A stretch of DNA of 63,727 bases, from the NCBI GenBank assembly GCA_002691465.1, contig NZHP01000011.1, positions 1 through 63,727 on the forward strand, read 5' to 3'. The DNA comes from Gammaproteobacteria bacterium (GTDB lineage Bacteria > Pseudomonadota > Gammaproteobacteria > Steroidobacterales > UBA11654). Below, piece after piece: positions 1 through 10,411 of the stretch. The position numbers and the translations under genes are program-made. The notes below the pieces were generated by a model. That model saw only the letters and a list, made by a program, of their open reading frames with translations. It was not told the origin of the DNA and did not search any database. The first letter of the stretch is position 1. Every line of letters starts with the position of its first letter.

Positions 1-89
1 CATGGGGCGTTCCAACTAAAGGATATAAAACTAGATCTAACAAAGTGACTGATAAGTTCATAGTTAGAAGAAGGAAGAAGAGAAAATAA
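1..89 (+). CDS. rplB: 50S ribosomal protein L2, 3' end only
   Basis: Partial gene cut by the window edge. The reading frame starting with the TGG at position 3 encodes 28 C-terminal residues, opening [11 protein letters not shown] and ending in a basic RRRKKRK tail, which is the conserved C-terminus of L2. L2 is a core large-subunit protein needed for peptidyl-transferase centre assembly. The stop (TAA 87-89) is one base before rpsS, as in the S10 operon. Confidence 0.93.
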   Translation, partial: WGVPTKGYKTRSNKVTDKFIVRRRKKRK

Positions 90-90
90 T

Positions 91-363
91 ATGCCAAGAT
101 CAATAAAAAAAGGACCTTTTGTAGATTTGCATTTGATGGATAAAGTTCAGAAAGCTTTAGAAGAGGGCGGAAGGGCTAGAATTAAAACATGGTCTAGAAG
201 ATCCATGGTCATACCAGAAATGGTAGGAATGACTATCTCTGTTCACAATGGAAGAGAGCATGTGCCAATATTAATTTCTGAGAATATGGTTGGCCATAAA
301 TTAGGTGAATTTGCCCCAACAAGGACATTTCGGGGACATTCTGGCGATCGTAAAACTAAGTAA
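91..363 (+). CDS. rpsS: 30S ribosomal protein S19
   Basis: Encodes 90 residues (E. coli S19 has 92). It opens with [11 protein letters not shown] and carries [12 protein letters not shown] near the C-terminus, both hallmarks of S19. S19 binds the head of the small subunit with S13 and contacts the A-site region. It lies between rplB and rplV in the canonical S10 order. An AGAAGAAGGAAGAAGAG tract just upstream, in the end of rplB, can serve as ribosome-binding site. Confidence 0.98.
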   Translation: MPRSIKKGPFVDLHLMDKVQKALEEGGRARIKTWSRRSMVIPEMVGMTISVHNGREHVPILISENMVGHKLGEFAPTRTFRGHSGDRKTK

Positions 364-374
364 GAGTTAAGAAA

Positions 375-707
375 ATGAAAGTAAAGTCGACATTAAGATA
401 TGCAAGGATTTCTCCTCAAAAGACGAGATTGATCGTCGACATGATTAGAGGCTCTGATGTTCTGGCAGCTATAAGGTTAGTGAAGTTTCTTCCTCAGAAA
501 GCAGCAAAGATTGTTTCAAAGGTTCTTGACTCAGCTATTGCTAATGCTGAAAACAATCTAGGACTAGACATAGATGATTTAAAAGTATCACAAGTCTATG
601 TCAACGAAGCTCCAACCTTTAAAAGGTTTAGAGCAAGAGCAAGAGGTAGAGGAACAAGAATTCTGAAAAGAAATAGTCATATCACAATTGAATTATCGGA
701 CGAGTAA
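375..707 (+). CDS. rplV: 50S ribosomal protein L22
   Basis: 110 residues, the same length as E. coli L22. The N-terminus ([23 protein letters not shown]) and the basic C-terminal stretch [12 protein letters not shown] match L22, which binds 23S rRNA and lines the exit tunnel. It starts 11 bp after rpsS and is followed by rpsC one base after its stop. Confidence 0.98.
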   Translation: MKVKSTLRYARISPQKTRLIVDMIRGSDVLAAIRLVKFLPQKAAKIVSKVLDSAIANAENNLGLDIDDLKVSQVYVNEAPTFKRFRARARGRGTRILKRNSHITIELSDE

Positions 708-708
708 T

Positions 709-1347
709 ATGGGACAAAAAGTACATCCAATAGGTATAAGGTTAGGTATTAGTAAGAAGTGGTCTTCAAACTGGTTCTCTGACTCATCAAGTTTCTCAAA
801 GAATGTTCATCAAGATTTTTTGATTAGGGAGCTATTGAATACAAAACTTAAGGATGCTGCTGTAAGCAATATTCAAATTGAGAGGAGTTCCGATAATGTT
901 ACTGTGACTATATTTTCAGCTAGACCAGGAATTGTGATTGGAAAAAAAGGGGAAGGAATTGAAGGCTTAAGAAGAGAAGTGGCTAGCTTAATGAAAACTT
1001 CAATTAATAATGTTCTGCTTAATATAAATGAAATTAAAAAGCCAGAATTAGATGCAAAGCTTGTAGCTTCTTCAATAACGCAACAATTAGAGAGAAGAGT
1101 GCTCTATAGAAGAGCTATGAAGAGAGCTGTTACGAATACTATGAGATTGGGAGCAAATGGAATAAAGGTGAAAGTAGCAGGCAGGCTAAATGGTGCTGAA
1201 ATAGCTAGATCAGAATGGTATCAAGAAGGAAGAGTCCCGCTCCATACCCTAAAAGCGAATATAGATTACGGTGTTTCAGAAGCTATGACTACGTATGGAA
1301 TTATTGGTGTCAAAGTTTGGATTTTTAAAGATGATGACGCGAAGTAA
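709..1347 (+). CDS. rpsC: 30S ribosomal protein S3
   Basis: 212 residues if started at ATG 709, giving the universal [10 protein letters not shown]-terminus. An in-frame upstream ATG at 688 would run through the end of rplV and is rejected. The KH domain has the GKKG loop at residues 78-81. The protein is shorter than E. coli S3 (233) because the C-terminal tail is brief. S3 shapes the mRNA entry channel with S4 and S5. S10 operon. Confidence 0.97.
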   Translation: MGQKVHPIGIRLGISKKWSSNWFSDSSSFSKNVHQDFLIRELLNTKLKDAAVSNIQIERSSDNVTVTIFSARPGIVIGKKGEGIEGLRREVASLMKTSINNVLLNINEIKKPELDAKLVASSITQQLERRVLYRRAMKRAVTNTMRLGANGIKVKVAGRLNGAEIARSEWYQEGRVPLHTLKANIDYGVSEAMTTYGIIGVKVWIFKDDDAK

Positions 1348-1365
1348 ATAGATTAGGAAAAGTAA

Positions 1366-1779
1366 ATGTTGCAACCAAAGAGAACAAAGTACAGAAAACA
1401 AATGAAAGGGAAGAATCGAGGCCTTGCTTCGAGAGGAAGTACTGTTTCATTTGGTGAATATGGATTGAAAGCAACTGGCCGAGGAAGGATTACAGCAAGA
1501 CAAATCGAGGCGGCTAGAAGGGCGATGACTAGGCACATTAAAAGAGGTGGTAAGATCTGGATAAGGATTTTCCCTGATAAGCCAATCACTAAAAAGCCAC
1601 TTGAAGTAAGACAAGGAAAAGGTAAAGGTAATGTGGAATATTGGGTCGCACAAATTCAGCCTGGAAAAGTTTTATATGAAATGAGTGGCGTAGAAGAAAG
1701 TCTAGCTCAGGAAGCATTTAAACTTGCTGCAGCAAAACTACCAATCAGCACAAAGTTTGTAAGTAGGCAAATCATATGA
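1366..1779 (+). CDS. rplP: 50S ribosomal protein L16
   Basis: 137 residues (E. coli 136) with the L16 start [15 protein letters not shown] and the loop [12 protein letters not shown]16 organises the A-site of the large subunit. The stop codon overlaps the rpmC start by four bases (ATGA at 1776-1779), implying translational coupling. Confidence 0.98.
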   Translation: MLQPKRTKYRKQMKGKNRGLASRGSTVSFGEYGLKATGRGRITARQIEAARRAMTRHIKRGGKIWIRIFPDKPITKKPLEVRQGKGKGNVEYWVAQIQPGKVLYEMSGVEESLAQEAFKLAAAKLPISTKFVSRQII

Positions 1780-1973
1780 TTGATATGAAGGATATAAGAA
1801 GTAAGGGAGCAAAGGATTTAGAGAATATGCTTGATGACCTTTTAGATGAGCAAATGAAGTTAAGGCTTCAATTTGTTACTGGCCAAGTCACGAATTCAGG
1901 TCAATTTAAAAAGATTAGAAAAGATATAGCTAGATTGAAAACAGTTTTGAGTGAGCAAAATAATGGCAATTGA
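1776..1973 (+). CDS. rpmC: 50S ribosomal protein L29
   Basis: 65 residues, close to the 63 of E. coli. The helical hairpin with [28 protein letters not shown] is the L29 signature. The first ATG overlaps rplP (ATGA). A second in-frame ATG at 1785 (MKDIRSKG) would give an N-terminus closer to other L29 proteins, so the start is uncertain by three codons. L29 sits near the exit tunnel and contributes to the trigger-factor/SRP docking surface. Confidence 0.95.
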   Translation: MIDMKDIRSKGAKDLENMLDDLLDEQMKLRLQFVTGQVTNSGQFKKIRKDIARLKTVLSEQNNGN

Positions 1974-2232
1974 TAATCAAAAAAATACAAGAAGAACTAC
2001 AGGCGTTGTTGTCAGTGACTCAATGGACAAGTCGGCTACTGTCGCTGTGCAAAGGAGGATGAAGCATCCTCTCTATAACAAATATATATACAAGACTACA
2101 AAGATCATGATTCATGACGAAGAAAATGCTTCTAAGTCGGGAGATAAAGTGACAATTAAAGAATGTAAGCCTATATCAAAGAATAAAGCGTGGGTTTTGG
2201 ATCAAATAATAGAGTCTAAAAGAGCGGAGTAA
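1963..2232 (+). CDS. rpsQ: 30S ribosomal protein S17
   Basis: 89 residues when started at ATG 1963 ([19 protein letters not shown]). An earlier in-frame GTG at 1951 is possible but gives an atypical leader. The OB-fold core GVVVSDSMDKSATVAVQRR and KHPLYNKYI are typical of S17, which binds 16S rRNA early in assembly. The start overlaps the end of rpmC by 11 bases. Confidence 0.96.
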   Translation: MAIDNQKNTRRTTGVVVSDSMDKSATVAVQRRMKHPLYNKYIYKTTKIMIHDEENASKSGDKVTIKECKPISKNKAWVLDQIIESKRAE

Positions 2233-2235
2233 TCG

Positions 2236-2604
2236 ATGATTCAAACTGAAACAATGCTTAATATTGCAGATAATAGTGGCGCTAGGAAAGTTCTGTGCAT
2301 AAAAGTGCTAGGCGGCTCAAAAAAGAGATATGCAAGAATCGGGGACATCATCAAGGTTACCGTCAAGGATGCGATTCCAAGAGGTAAAGTTAAGAAGGGT
2401 GATGTTTATGATGCATTGGTTGTAAGAACCAAGTCTGGTGTAAGAAGATCGGATGGTTCACTCATAAGATTTGATGGAAATGCTGCAGTGCTTCTCGATA
2501 ATAAATTAGAGCCTATTGGAACAAGAGTATTTGGACCTGTTACAAGAGAATTAAGAGCAAAGAAGCAACTGAAGATCATCTCCCTTGCTCCAGAAGTTAT
2601 ATAG
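2236..2604 (+). CDS. rplN: 50S ribosomal protein L14
   Basis: 122 residues (E. coli 123). Starts [18 protein letters not shown], the universal L14 N-terminus, and contains [15 protein letters not shown]14 forms an intersubunit bridge. First gene of the spc operon, here following rpsQ by three bases with no room for a separate promoter. Confidence 0.98.
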   Translation: MIQTETMLNIADNSGARKVLCIKVLGGSKKRYARIGDIIKVTVKDAIPRGKVKKGDVYDALVVRTKSGVRRSDGSLIRFDGNAAVLLDNKLEPIGTRVFGPVTRELRAKKQLKIISLAPEVI

Positions 2605-2614
2605 GAATTTTAAA

Positions 2615-2932
2615 TTGAAAAAGATAAAAAAAGGCGACCAAGTAATAGTACTTTCAGGCAAGGATAAAGGAAGGAGTGGCACTGTATTGAGCATACTCAA
2701 GAACTCTAAAGTGCTTGTTGAGAATGTGAATATTGTGAAGAAACATCAAAAGGGTAACCCCAATACTGGACAAGAGGGTGGAATCATAGAAAAAGAAATG
2801 CCAGTTCATATCTCAAATGTGATGTTAATGAACCCTATTACTAACCAACCAGATAGAGTGGGTATTAAGAAGCTTGAGGATGGAACAAAGGTAAGGTTTT
2901 TCAAGTCAAATAATGAGGTTGTGGACATTTAG
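2615..2932 (+). CDS. rplX: 50S ribosomal protein L24
   Basis: 105 residues (E. coli 104) if started at TTG 2615, giving (M)[19 protein letters not shown] with the KOW motif. An AGGA at 2603-2606 lies eight bases upstream, supporting the TTG. An in-frame start at 2585 would add ten residues inside rplN and is unlikely. L24 initiates large-subunit assembly. Confidence 0.95.
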   Translation: MKKIKKGDQVIVLSGKDKGRSGTVLSILKNSKVLVENVNIVKKHQKGNPNTGQEGGIIEKEMPVHISNVMLMNPITNQPDRVGIKKLEDGTKVRFFKSNNEVVDI

Positions 2933-2934
2933 AA

Positions 2935-3690
2935 ATGGCAAGGTTAAAAGAGAAATATAATCAAGAAATCAAGACTAATCTTCAGAAGAAGCTCGGACTT
3001 TCTAATGCTATGGAAGTCCCAAAAATAAAAAAAATTACTGTGAATATGGGTGTTGGAGAAGCAGCACAGGATAAGAAAACAATCGAAAAGGCTGTTGCTG
3101 ATCTTGAGAAACTAGCTGGACAAAAAGCATTCATTACTCGCGCAAGAAAATCAGTTGCTTCATTTAAAATCAGAGAGGGAATGCCAATAGGAGTCAAAGT
3201 AACACTCAGAAGAGAAAGGATGTATGAATTTTTGGACAGGCTTATCAATGTTGCGCTTCCCCGTGTAAGAGACTTCAGGGGCCTGAATAGTAAATCTTTT
3301 GATGGCAATGGTAACTATAGTCTGGGAGTAAAAGAGCAGATCATTTTCCCTGAAATTGATTATGACAAAATAGACAAGATAAGAGGTTTAGATATAAGTA
3401 TTACAACAAGTGCAAGGAATGACGAGGAAGGATTAGCATTATTAAAAGAATTTAACTTTCCTTTAAAAGATGCTCCAAAGAAAAAATCAACTGAGGAGTC
3501 AAAGGTAGAAGAAGTTATTGAATTAGCTGATGCAGAGCCTGAAGCTGGAGCTGAAGCAGTAATTGATACAGCTGATGCTAAGAATGAACCAGAAGAAAAA
3601 GAAGCTGCCGTGATATTAGATGCAGAGACTAAATCAGAAGAAGTATCTGAAATAAAAGATAAAGAAACTGAAATTGAGGAAAAAGAATGA
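2935..3690 (+). CDS. rplE: 50S ribosomal protein L5 with long acidic C-terminal tail
   Basis: Residues 1-179 are an ordinary L5 (starts [11 protein letters not shown]; contains [20 protein letters not shown]; ends FNFPLKD), which binds 5S rRNA and contacts P-site tRNA. Residues ~181-251 are an extra tail very rich in Glu (about 20) with Asp, Ala and Lys, low in complexity and probably disordered. E. coli L5 has 179 residues. The frame is continuous and its TGA overlaps the rpsN ATG by four bases, so the tail is not an artefact of a lost stop beyond the gene. Confidence 0.96.
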   Translation: MARLKEKYNQEIKTNLQKKLGLSNAMEVPKIKKITVNMGVGEAAQDKKTIEKAVADLEKLAGQKAFITRARKSVASFKIREGMPIGVKVTLRRERMYEFLDRLINVALPRVRDFRGLNSKSFDGNGNYSLGVKEQIIFPEIDYDKIDKIRGLDISITTSARNDEEGLALLKEFNFPLKDAPKKKSTEESKVEEVIELADAEPEAGAEAVIDTADAKNEPEEKEAAVILDAETKSEEVSEIKDKETEIEEKE

Positions 3691-3992
3691 CGAGAAAAGC
3701 AATTGTAGAGAGAGAACTCAAGAGAATGAGAACAGTTGAAAAGTTTGCTGAAAAAAGAGCTTCTCTAAAGGCTATCCTTCGAGATGTCAATGCATCACAA
3801 GAAGAGAGAAACGAAGCAAGAATAAAGTTACAAAAACTGCCAAGAAATGCGAGCCCATCAAGACTAAGAAATCGTTGCTCGATTACAGGCAGGCCAAAGG
3901 GATACTATAGAAAATTTGGACTAGGAAGAAGTAAGCTCAGAGAAGAAGCAATGAAAGGAAATATACCAGGACTGCATAAAGCAAGTTGGTAA
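3687..3992 (+). CDS. rpsN: 30S ribosomal protein S14
   Basis: 101 residues, as in E. coli, of the long zinc-free type: there is only one cysteine (in NRCSITGRP) rather than a four-cysteine ribbon. It ends [20 protein letters not shown], the canonical tail. S14 packs in the 30S head. The ATG overlaps the rplE stop (ATGA). Confidence 0.98.
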   Translation: MTRKAIVERELKRMRTVEKFAEKRASLKAILRDVNASQEERNEARIKLQKLPRNASPSRLRNRCSITGRPKGYYRKFGLGRSKLREEAMKGNIPGLHKASW

Positions 3993-4008
3993 GAAAGAGG
4001 AAATAGAT

Positions 4009-4407
4009 ATGACAATGACAGATCCAATTGCCGATATGTTAACAAGAATTAGAAACGCTCATAAAATAAGCGCTTCAAGTGTTTCTATTCCTCATTCAAA
4101 AATTAAGGAAAGCATTGCATCAGTTTTATTAGAGGAAGGCTATATCAAAGGGTTTAGTAGCGAAGAGTCTGAAAACAATAAGAGTGATCTAAATATTGAG
4201 TTGAAGTATTTTGACGGCAAACCTGTAATTGAAAAACTAGATAGAGTGAGTAGACCTGGGTTAAGAATATATAAGCAAACATCTGAAATTCCTCGAGTTA
4301 TGGGAGGCTTGGGTGTTGCAATTGTTTCTACCTCATCAGGGGTTATGAGTGACAGAAAAGCAAGAGAAATTGGACAAGGCGGAGAAGTCTTGTGTGTGGT
4401 GTCTTAA
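4009..4407 (+). CDS. rpsH: 30S ribosomal protein S8
   Basis: 132 residues. [16 protein letters not shown] at the start and [16 protein letters not shown] at the end are S8 signatures. An AGAGGA tract about ten bases upstream fits ATG 4009; a second ATG at 4015 is also possible. S8 binds 16S helix 21 and in E. coli autoregulates the spc operon, although no such site was identified here. Confidence 0.98.
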   Translation: MTMTDPIADMLTRIRNAHKISASSVSIPHSKIKESIASVLLEEGYIKGFSSEESENNKSDLNIELKYFDGKPVIEKLDRVSRPGLRIYKQTSEIPRVMGGLGVAIVSTSSGVMSDRKAREIGQGGEVLCVVS

Positions 4408-4424
4408 ATTAAATAGGTTATAAA

Positions 4425-4967
4425 ATGTCAAGAATAGAAAAACAACCTGTAGTTATACCAGAAGCGGTAGAAGCAAATATTGTTGATTCTGACAATCTAT
4501 TCAGAGTGAAAGGACCTAAAGGGGAACTATCGCTTGATTTAATCAATGATATCTCTGTTGCGATAGAAGATGGTTCAGTAAGTGTATCCTCTGATGGCAA
4601 ATCTCGTTTTTCTAAAGCTGCTGCAGGGACATTTAGAAGTTTGATACAAAATATGGTTATTGGAGTTACTGAAGGGTATGTAAAAGAACTTGAACTAATT
4701 GGTGTGGGATATCGAGCCAAGTCACAAGGTAAGACCTTGAATTTAACACTAGGCTTTTCTCATCCTGTTAACTATGAGATCCCAGAGGGAATTGAAGTAT
4801 CAACCCCTTCTCAAACAGAGATCACCATTGCTGGAATTGATAAGCAGAAAGTTGGACAAGTTGCAGCTGAGCTAAGAGCCATTAGGCCACCTGAGCCTTA
4901 TAAAGGTAAAGGTGTAAGGTATAAAGGTGAGCAAATAACATTAAAAGAGACTAAGAAAGCCGTTTAA
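4425..4967 (+). CDS. rplF: 50S ribosomal protein L6
   Basis: 180 residues (E. coli 177). Two L6 repeats are visible: residues 1-~80 ([12 protein letters not shown]..., [11 protein letters not shown]) and ~85-180, which ends with the diagnostic [17 protein letters not shown]6 lies at the base of the L7/L12 stalk near the sarcin-ricin loop. spc operon position is canonical. Confidence 0.98.
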   Translation: MSRIEKQPVVIPEAVEANIVDSDNLFRVKGPKGELSLDLINDISVAIEDGSVSVSSDGKSRFSKAAAGTFRSLIQNMVIGVTEGYVKELELIGVGYRAKSQGKTLNLTLGFSHPVNYEIPEGIEVSTPSQTEITIAGIDKQKVGQVAAELRAIRPPEPYKGKGVRYKGEQITLKETKKAV

Positions 4968-4978
4968 AGAATAAAGTT

Positions 4979-5338
4979 ATGATTTCAAAGATAGATAAAA
5001 GAAAAAGAAGGGCAAAAAAGGCTAGAGCTAAAATAAAAGAACTCGAAGCCCATAGGTTGTGTGTGCATAGATCATCAAATCATATTTACGCACAAATAAT
5101 AGCACCTGATGATCAGACAGTAGCAGCAACTTCAAGTCTAGACCCAGCGGTTAAGAAAATCTTGGGAGATAAGACGAAGGGAAAAATTGAGGTAGCAAAA
5201 GCTGTGGGAAAAGAAATTGCTGAGAAAGCAAAAAAAGCAAAAATTAATAAAGTGGCATTTGATAGATCAGGATTTTTATATCATGGAAGAGTTAAGGCTC
5301 TCGCTGAATCTGCCAGAGAAAATGGATTGGATTTTTAA
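4979..5338 (+). CDS. rplR: 50S ribosomal protein L18
   Basis: 119 residues (E. coli 117). The basic N-terminus ([18 protein letters not shown]), [15 protein letters not shown] and the end [24 protein letters not shown] are L18 features. L18 binds 5S rRNA together with L5. Two bases separate it from rpsE. Confidence 0.98.
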   Translation: MISKIDKRKRRAKKARAKIKELEAHRLCVHRSSNHIYAQIIAPDDQTVAATSSLDPAVKKILGDKTKGKIEVAKAVGKEIAEKAKKAKINKVAFDRSGFLYHGRVKALAESARENGLDF

Positions 5339-5340
5339 AT

Positions 5341-5844
5341 ATGAATATGAATGTAGAAAAACAAGCTGATGAGCTAATAGAGAAATTGGTTGCAGTCAAT
5401 CGTGTTGCAAAAGTAGTCAAAGGAGGAAGACAATTTGGCTTTGCAGCAATCACTGTTGTTGGTGATGGTAGGGGTAAGATTGGTATGGGGTATGGTAAAG
5501 CAAAGGAAGTCCCTCTAGCTATTCAAAAAGCGATGCAGGCTGCGAGAAAAGATTTACACCAAGTTTCATTGAAAGATGACACGATATATTACGAGGTAAA
5601 TGGTAGGCATGGAGCAACAAAAGTCTACATGCAGCCTGCAGCTGATGGTACAGGTATTATTGCAGGTGGTGCTATGAGGGCAGTTTTCGAATGTGTCGGC
5701 ATTAGAAATATTTTGGCAAAAAGTTATGGATCAAGGAATCCAATCAATCTTGTTAGAGCCACAATTAATGCACTGGATTCTATTCATTCACCACAGAGAG
5801 TGGCAAAAAGAAGAGGAATACCAGTATCTAAGATATTTACATAA
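5341..5844 (+). CDS. rpsE: 30S ribosomal protein S5
   Basis: 167 residues, as in E. coli. Contains [21 protein letters not shown] and [18 protein letters not shown] in the double-stranded RNA-binding fold, then the C-terminal domain. S5 contributes to decoding accuracy and mRNA unwinding. No unusual residues were noticed. Confidence 0.98.
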   Translation: MNMNVEKQADELIEKLVAVNRVAKVVKGGRQFGFAAITVVGDGRGKIGMGYGKAKEVPLAIQKAMQAARKDLHQVSLKDDTIYYEVNGRHGATKVYMQPAADGTGIIAGGAMRAVFECVGIRNILAKSYGSRNPINLVRATINALDSIHSPQRVAKRRGIPVSKIFT

Positions 5845-5847
5845 ATT

Positions 5848-6042
5848 ATGGCTAAGAAAATAAATAAAGTAAGAATCAAATTGATCAAAAGCCGTTTCGG
5901 AAGAATTAAGAAACATGCAGCATCACTTTCAGGGCTTGGTTTAAGAAAAATTAATCAAGAAGTCATTATTGATGCAACTCCTGAAAATATGGGAATGGTT
6001 AATCAAGTTCATTATCTTTTAGAAGTTGAGGATGTCAAATGA
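5848..6042 (+). CDS. rpmD: 50S ribosomal protein L30
   Basis: 64 residues (E. coli 59). RIKLIKSRFGRIKKHAASL and GLGLRKINQEV are typical L30. Its stop overlaps the rplO start by four bases (ATGA). The last residues (YLLEVEDVK) correspond to the usual C-terminus. Confidence 0.97.
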   Translation: MAKKINKVRIKLIKSRFGRIKKHAASLSGLGLRKINQEVIIDATPENMGMVNQVHYLLEVEDVK

Positions 6043-6470
6043 GATTGAATGAACTAAAACCTAACCCAGGCTCAAAGTCAAAGAAGATTAGAAAAGGAAA
6101 GGGGCATGCCTCTGGTCTTGGAAAAACTTCTGGTAGAGGCCACAAGGGACAAAAAGCCAGATCAGGTGGTTTCCATAAAGTAGGCTTTGAGGGTGGTCAA
6201 ATGCCACTTCAGAGGAGAGTGCCAAAAAGAGGTTTCACATCCAACCAAAAAGATTCTGCAGAACTCAGATTGGATCACCTTGAGAAGATTGAAGCTGAAG
6301 TTATTGATATTGATGCCCTTAAGAATGCAAATATCGTTCCAAGATATATCCAAAGAGTTAAAGTTATTGCATCTGGCTCAATTAAAAAAGCTGTTAAATT
6401 ACAAGGTATTAAATTGACCAAGGGTGCTCAAGAGGCAGTAATAAAAGCTGGCGGAACTATACTGGATTAA
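6039..6470 (+). CDS. rplO: 50S ribosomal protein L15
   Basis: 143 residues (E. coli 144). The Gly/Arg/Lys-rich N-terminus ([15 protein letters not shown], then [19 protein letters not shown]) and KRGFTS identify L15, a late assembly protein of the large subunit. Two bases separate it from secY. Confidence 0.98.
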   Translation: MRLNELKPNPGSKSKKIRKGKGHASGLGKTSGRGHKGQKARSGGFHKVGFEGGQMPLQRRVPKRGFTSNQKDSAELRLDHLEKIEAEVIDIDALKNANIVPRYIQRVKVIASGSIKKAVKLQGIKLTKGAQEAVIKAGGTILD

Positions 6471-6472
6471 TT

Positions 6473-7813
6473 ATGGCGAATACTATCAACACTGCAGGTG
6501 GATCATTTGCTGATATGTCTAGGTTTACAGAGCTTAGACAGCGCTTGTTTTTTTTGATTGGTGCATTGGTTGTATATAGAATTGGAACATATATACCTGT
6601 TCCAGGCATAGATCCAAACGCTTTACAGAATTTTTTTGAAGAGCAATCTGGCACGATTCTAAGCATGTTCAACATGTTTTCAGGTGGTGCGCTTGAGAGA
6701 TTGAGTATATTCGCTCTTGGAATATTTCCATATATCTCTTGTTCAATAGTGATGCAACTTGCCAGTGCGACCACTCCTGCCCTTAAAGAGCTAAAAAAGG
6801 AAGGAGAGTCGGGAAGAAGGAAAATTACACAATACACTAGATATGGAACAGTTTTTTTGGCTGCTTTTCAGTCCTTTGGAGCCTCAATTGCATTGCAAAA
6901 TCAGGGAGTAGTTGTAGATCCAGGGTTTAATTTTTTATTCACTTCTTGTGTGACACTTACAACAGGCACAATGTTTCTAATGTGGCTTGGAGAACAGATT
7001 ACAGAAAGAGGGATTGGAAATGGGATCTCCATGATTATCTTAGCTAGCATTATTTCTGGCCTACCTTCGGCAATAGGCGGTACTTTAGAATTAGCTAATA
7101 CGGGTGAAATCTCATCTGCACTTGTTCTCATACTTCTTATTCTGATTGTGGCTGTTACAACTTTTGTAGTTTATGTTGAAAGAGGACAAAGAAGAATTCC
7201 TGTAAATTATGCTAAAAGACAGCAGGGCAGGAGAATGATGCAAGGACAGTCCACTCATCTACCTTTTAAAATTAATATGTCAGGAGTTATCCCACCGATA
7301 TTTGCCTCTAGTATCATTTTATTCCCAGCTACAATAGCAAGCTGGTTTGGTACATCAGAGGGTTTTGACTGGCTACAAAATATAGCTGCAAGTTTGGCTC
7401 CTGGGCAGCCAATCTATATTCTTCTTTATGCTGGCATGATCATGTTTTTCTGCTTTTTTTATACCTCTTTGGTCTTTGATTCTAAAGATACCGCCGATAA
7501 TTTACAAAGATCGGGTGCTTTTATGCCAGGGATTAGACCAGGAAGGCAAACTTCAGAATATATAGATAAAGTGTTAACAAGGTTAACTTTTTGGGGCGGA
7601 TTGTATATCATGCTCGTCTGCTTGATTCCAGAGTTCATGATTCTCTACTTTAGAGTGCCATTTTACTTTGGTGGTACATCGCTTTTGATCATAGTGGTTG
7701 TGGCGATGGATTTCATGGCCCAGTTACAGGCATTAATGATGTCTAAGCAATATGAGGGACTCATGAAAAAGGCAAACTTAAAAAACTATGGAAGAGGTGG
7801 TCGACTTAGATAG
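6473..7813 (+). CDS. secY: Preprotein translocase channel subunit SecY
   Basis: 446 residues (E. coli 443), ten hydrophobic segments expected. Residues near the start ([21 protein letters not shown]) and [11 protein letters not shown] are typical. The C-terminal [14 protein letters not shown] resembles the cytosolic tail. SecY forms the inner-membrane channel with SecE and SecG for Sec-dependent export and membrane insertion. Its place between rplO and rpmJ is the normal spc arrangement. Confidence 0.98.
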   Translation: MANTINTAGGSFADMSRFTELRQRLFFLIGALVVYRIGTYIPVPGIDPNALQNFFEEQSGTILSMFNMFSGGALERLSIFALGIFPYISCSIVMQLASATTPALKELKKEGESGRRKITQYTRYGTVFLAAFQSFGASIALQNQGVVVDPGFNFLFTSCVTLTTGTMFLMWLGEQITERGIGNGISMIILASIISGLPSAIGGTLELANTGEISSALVLILLILIVAVTTFVVYVERGQRRIPVNYAKRQQGRRMMQGQSTHLPFKINMSGVIPPIFASSIILFPATIASWFGTSEGFDWLQNIAASLAPGQPIYILLYAGMIMFFCFFYTSLVFDSKDTADNLQRSGAFMPGIRPGRQTSEYIDKVLTRLTFWGGLYIMLVCLIPEFMILYFRVPFYFGGTSLLIIVVVAMDFMAQLQALMMSKQYEGLMKKANLKNYGRGGRLR

Positions 7814-7825
7814 TAGGAAAATGAG

Positions 7826-7939
7826 ATGAAAGTAAGAGCGTCAGTAAAGAAAATTTGTAGAAACTGCAAGGTCATCAGAAGAAATGGCGTTGTCAGAGTT
7901 ATATGTAAAGACCCAAGACATAAACAGAGGCAAGGATAG
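7826..7939 (+). CDS. rpmJ: 50S ribosomal protein L36
   Basis: A 37-codon gene between secY and rpsM. It begins [14 protein letters not shown] and ends DPRHKQRQG. Cys11, Cys14, Cys27 and His32 form the zinc ribbon, so this is the zinc-binding form of L36. A GGAAA run lies just upstream of ATG 7826. The stop is two bases before rpsM. Confidence 0.97.
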   Translation: MKVRASVKKICRNCKVIRRNGVVRVICKDPRHKQRQG

Positions 7940-7941
7940 TC

Positions 7942-8298
7942 ATGGCAAGAATAGCAGGAGTCAATATACCAGACAATAAGCATGTAAGAGTTTCGCTAAC
8001 TTATGTATATGGAGTAGGAAATTCATTAGCTGTTTCAATTTGCGATAAGCTCAGTATTGCTCACGATGCAAAAGTTATGGATTTATCTGAACAGGAGCTT
8101 GAGAGCATTAGGACTGAACTGGGGAACCATCTCGTAGAGGGTGATCTCAGAAGAGACACATCAACAAATATAAAAAGATTAATGGATCTAGGCTGCTATA
8201 GAGGCATTAGACATAGAAGAGGCTTACCAGTTAGGGGTCAGAAAAGTAAAACTAATGCTAGAACCAGAAAAGGGCCCAAGAAGCCTATGAGAGCTTAA
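7942..8298 (+). CDS. rpsM: 30S ribosomal protein S13
   Basis: 118 residues, identical in length to E. coli S13. Starts [14 protein letters not shown] and ends [18 protein letters not shown], the basic tail that contacts tRNA in the P site. First gene of the alpha operon. There is no gap after rpmJ for an alpha-operon leader. Confidence 0.98.
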   Translation: MARIAGVNIPDNKHVRVSLTYVYGVGNSLAVSICDKLSIAHDAKVMDLSEQELESIRTELGNHLVEGDLRRDTSTNIKRLMDLGCYRGIRHRRGLPVRGQKSKTNARTRKGPKKPMRA

Positions 8299-8307
8299 GG
8301 AAGAAAT

Positions 8308-8688
8308 ATGGCTGTTGGAAAGAAAAAGAAAACTAAGAGAAATGTTATTGAAGGTGTTGCACACATTCATGCGTCATTTAATAACACAATCATAACCATT
8401 ACAGATAGATCGGGAAACACATTGGCTTGGGCTACTGCAGGCGGGTCTGGTTTCAGAGGCTCAAGAAAGAGTACACCATTTGCTGCACAAGTTGCAGCTG
8501 AGAGAGCTGGCACAAAAGCTCAAGAATATGGATTAAAAGATATTTCTGTGAAGGTTAAAGGACCGGGGCCTGGCAGGGAATCTGCACTAAGAGCGCTGAA
8601 TGCAATAGGCCTTAATGTTGTAAGCATAGAAGATGTGACGCCATTACCACATAACGGTTGTCGTCCACCTAAACAAAGAAGGGTATAG
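8308..8688 (+). CDS. rpsK: 30S ribosomal protein S11
   Basis: 126 residues (E. coli 129). Contains [30 protein letters not shown] and the end [15 protein letters not shown], all S11 signatures. S11 forms the 30S platform with S6, S18 and S21. Confidence 0.98.
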   Translation: MAVGKKKKTKRNVIEGVAHIHASFNNTIITITDRSGNTLAWATAGGSGFRGSRKSTPFAAQVAAERAGTKAQEYGLKDISVKVKGPGPGRESALRALNAIGLNVVSIEDVTPLPHNGCRPPKQRRV

Positions 8689-8702
8689 AGAGGTAAATAC
8701 TA

Positions 8703-9326
8703 ATGGCTAGATATTTAGGACCAAAATGCAAGCTTTCAAGAAGAGAAGGCACAGATTTATTTCTAAAAAGTGGGATCAAACCAATCGAGAGCAAATGTAA
8801 GCTTAATTCGATTCCAGGATCAAAGGTAGGTTCTAGAAGAGAGAGATTGTCTGATTATGGCAATCAGTTAAGAGAGAAGCAAAAACTAAGAAGAATGTAT
8901 GGCGTGATGGAAAAGCAGTTCAGAAATTATTATAAAAAAGCTTCTAAGCTAAAAGGATCAACAGGCGAAAATTTGTTAAAACTTCTTGAAGGCAGGCTAG
9001 ATAATATGGTCTACAGAATGGGTTTTGCAGTGACTAGAGCAGAAGCAAGACAGTTAGTAAGCCATAAATCAATTATGGTTAATGGAAAAGTCATTAATAT
9101 TCCATCATATCAAGTCAATGCTAGCGATGAAGTTTCGGTTACTGATAAGGGAAAAGATCAGCTTAGGGTTAAAAATGCAGTAAATATTTCATCACAACTA
9201 GGTATCAGTGAGTGGTTAAGCGTTGATCAGAAGAAACTGAAAGGTATTGTGAATTCAATACCTGAAAGGGAAGATATTTTACCTGATATTCAAGAAAACC
9301 TCGTAGTTGAGTTTTATTCAAAATAA
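8703..9326 (+). CDS. rpsD: 30S ribosomal protein S4
   Basis: 207 residues (E. coli 206). Starts [20 protein letters not shown]. The S4 RNA-binding domain lies at about 95-155 ([19 protein letters not shown], ..HKSIMVNG). S4 starts 30S assembly and in E. coli represses the alpha operon; no leader target was found here. Confidence 0.98.
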   Translation: MARYLGPKCKLSRREGTDLFLKSGIKPIESKCKLNSIPGSKVGSRRERLSDYGNQLREKQKLRRMYGVMEKQFRNYYKKASKLKGSTGENLLKLLEGRLDNMVYRMGFAVTRAEARQLVSHKSIMVNGKVINIPSYQVNASDEVSVTDKGKDQLRVKNAVNISSQLGISEWLSVDQKKLKGIVNSIPEREDILPDIQENLVVEFYSK

Positions 9327-9344
9327 TTTTTTTGGGAGATTTTT

Positions 9345-10382
9345 ATGTCTGAAAATGAAAGTGAAGTCTTAGATGAGATCGTTGAAACGGAAGAAGTTGA
9401 GAAAGAAGAAATTGTCTTAGATCTTCTAAATCCAATGGTCATTAAGTTGGAGTCTCAAAATGAGCTCCATTCAAGAGTATCCATAGAGCCTTTTGAAAGA
9501 GGTTTCGGTTATACATTGGGTAATGCAATTAGGAGGGTACTCCTCTCTAGTTTGCCGGGTTATGCGATTACAGAAGCTCAAATTGATGGTGTTTTACATG
9601 AGTATACAACCATAGAAGGCGTGCAAGAGGACGTTGTTGAGATTCTATTAAACCTCAAAGGTGTTGCTGTTAATATTCATGATAGAGATTCCGCAGATTT
9701 TGTAATTAGTAAGAAAGGGCCATGCACTGTAACTGCCGGGGACATTCAAGTTGATGGTGACACAGAGATCGTGAATCCTGATCATCATATAGCGACCATC
9801 AGCTCAAAGAAAGAACTGAAGATGCAGATCAAGATTGAAAAGGGAACAGGGTATCGCCCAGTTCCTACTCAAAGCAAAGATGCAGATGTAACAATTGGGC
9901 TTCTAAAGCTTGATGCATCGTTTAGCCCAATAAAAACAGTTACATATTCAGTTGAAGCTGCAAGAGTAGAGAATAGAACAGATTTAGATAAGCTAATTGT
10001 TGATCTAGAAACAGATGGAACTATAGATCCAGAAAGAGCCATAAAGTATGCGGGCGCAATTCTTCAAAATCAACTCAGTATATTTACAAATTTGACGAGA
10101 GTACAAGAGCAGAAGAAAGAGGAAGAAGAGGTTCTGATTGATCCAATTATGCTTAGACCTGTGGACGAGCTTGAGCTAACTGTAAGGTCTGCAAATTGTC
10201 TGAAAGCTGAAAACGCTAATTATATCGGCGATCTTGTTCAAAAAACTGAAGTTGAACTACTTCGTACTCCGAATTTGGGTAAGAAATCTCTTAATGAGAT
10301 CAAGGAAGTTCTCGGAAGCCATGGGCTATCACTTGGAATGGAGCTAGATAATTGGCCACCAAAAGAGGCAGTTGTAGACTAA
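9345..10382 (+). CDS. rpoA: RNA polymerase alpha subunit with acidic N-terminal extension
   Basis: 345 residues versus 329 in E. coli. The assembly domain motif [14 protein letters not shown] starts at residue 51 instead of ~31, because ~20 mostly acidic residues ([20 protein letters not shown]) precede the normal N-terminus. A GGGAG at 9334-9338, six bases before ATG 9345, supports this long start. The C-terminal helix-hairpin domain ([18 protein letters not shown]) that binds UP elements and activators is intact. Sits between rpsD and rplQ as usual. Confidence 0.97.
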   Translation: MSENESEVLDEIVETEEVEKEEIVLDLLNPMVIKLESQNELHSRVSIEPFERGFGYTLGNAIRRVLLSSLPGYAITEAQIDGVLHEYTTIEGVQEDVVEILLNLKGVAVNIHDRDSADFVISKKGPCTVTAGDIQVDGDTEIVNPDHHIATISSKKELKMQIKIEKGTGYRPVPTQSKDADVTIGLLKLDASFSPIKTVTYSVEAARVENRTDLDKLIVDLETDGTIDPERAIKYAGAILQNQLSIFTNLTRVQEQKKEEEEVLIDPIMLRPVDELELTVRSANCLKAENANYIGDLVQKTEVELLRTPNLGKKSLNEIKEVLGSHGLSLGMELDNWPPKEAVVD

Positions 10383-10411
10383 ACAATTATTGTATTCACT
10401 GAGAGTTTAAG

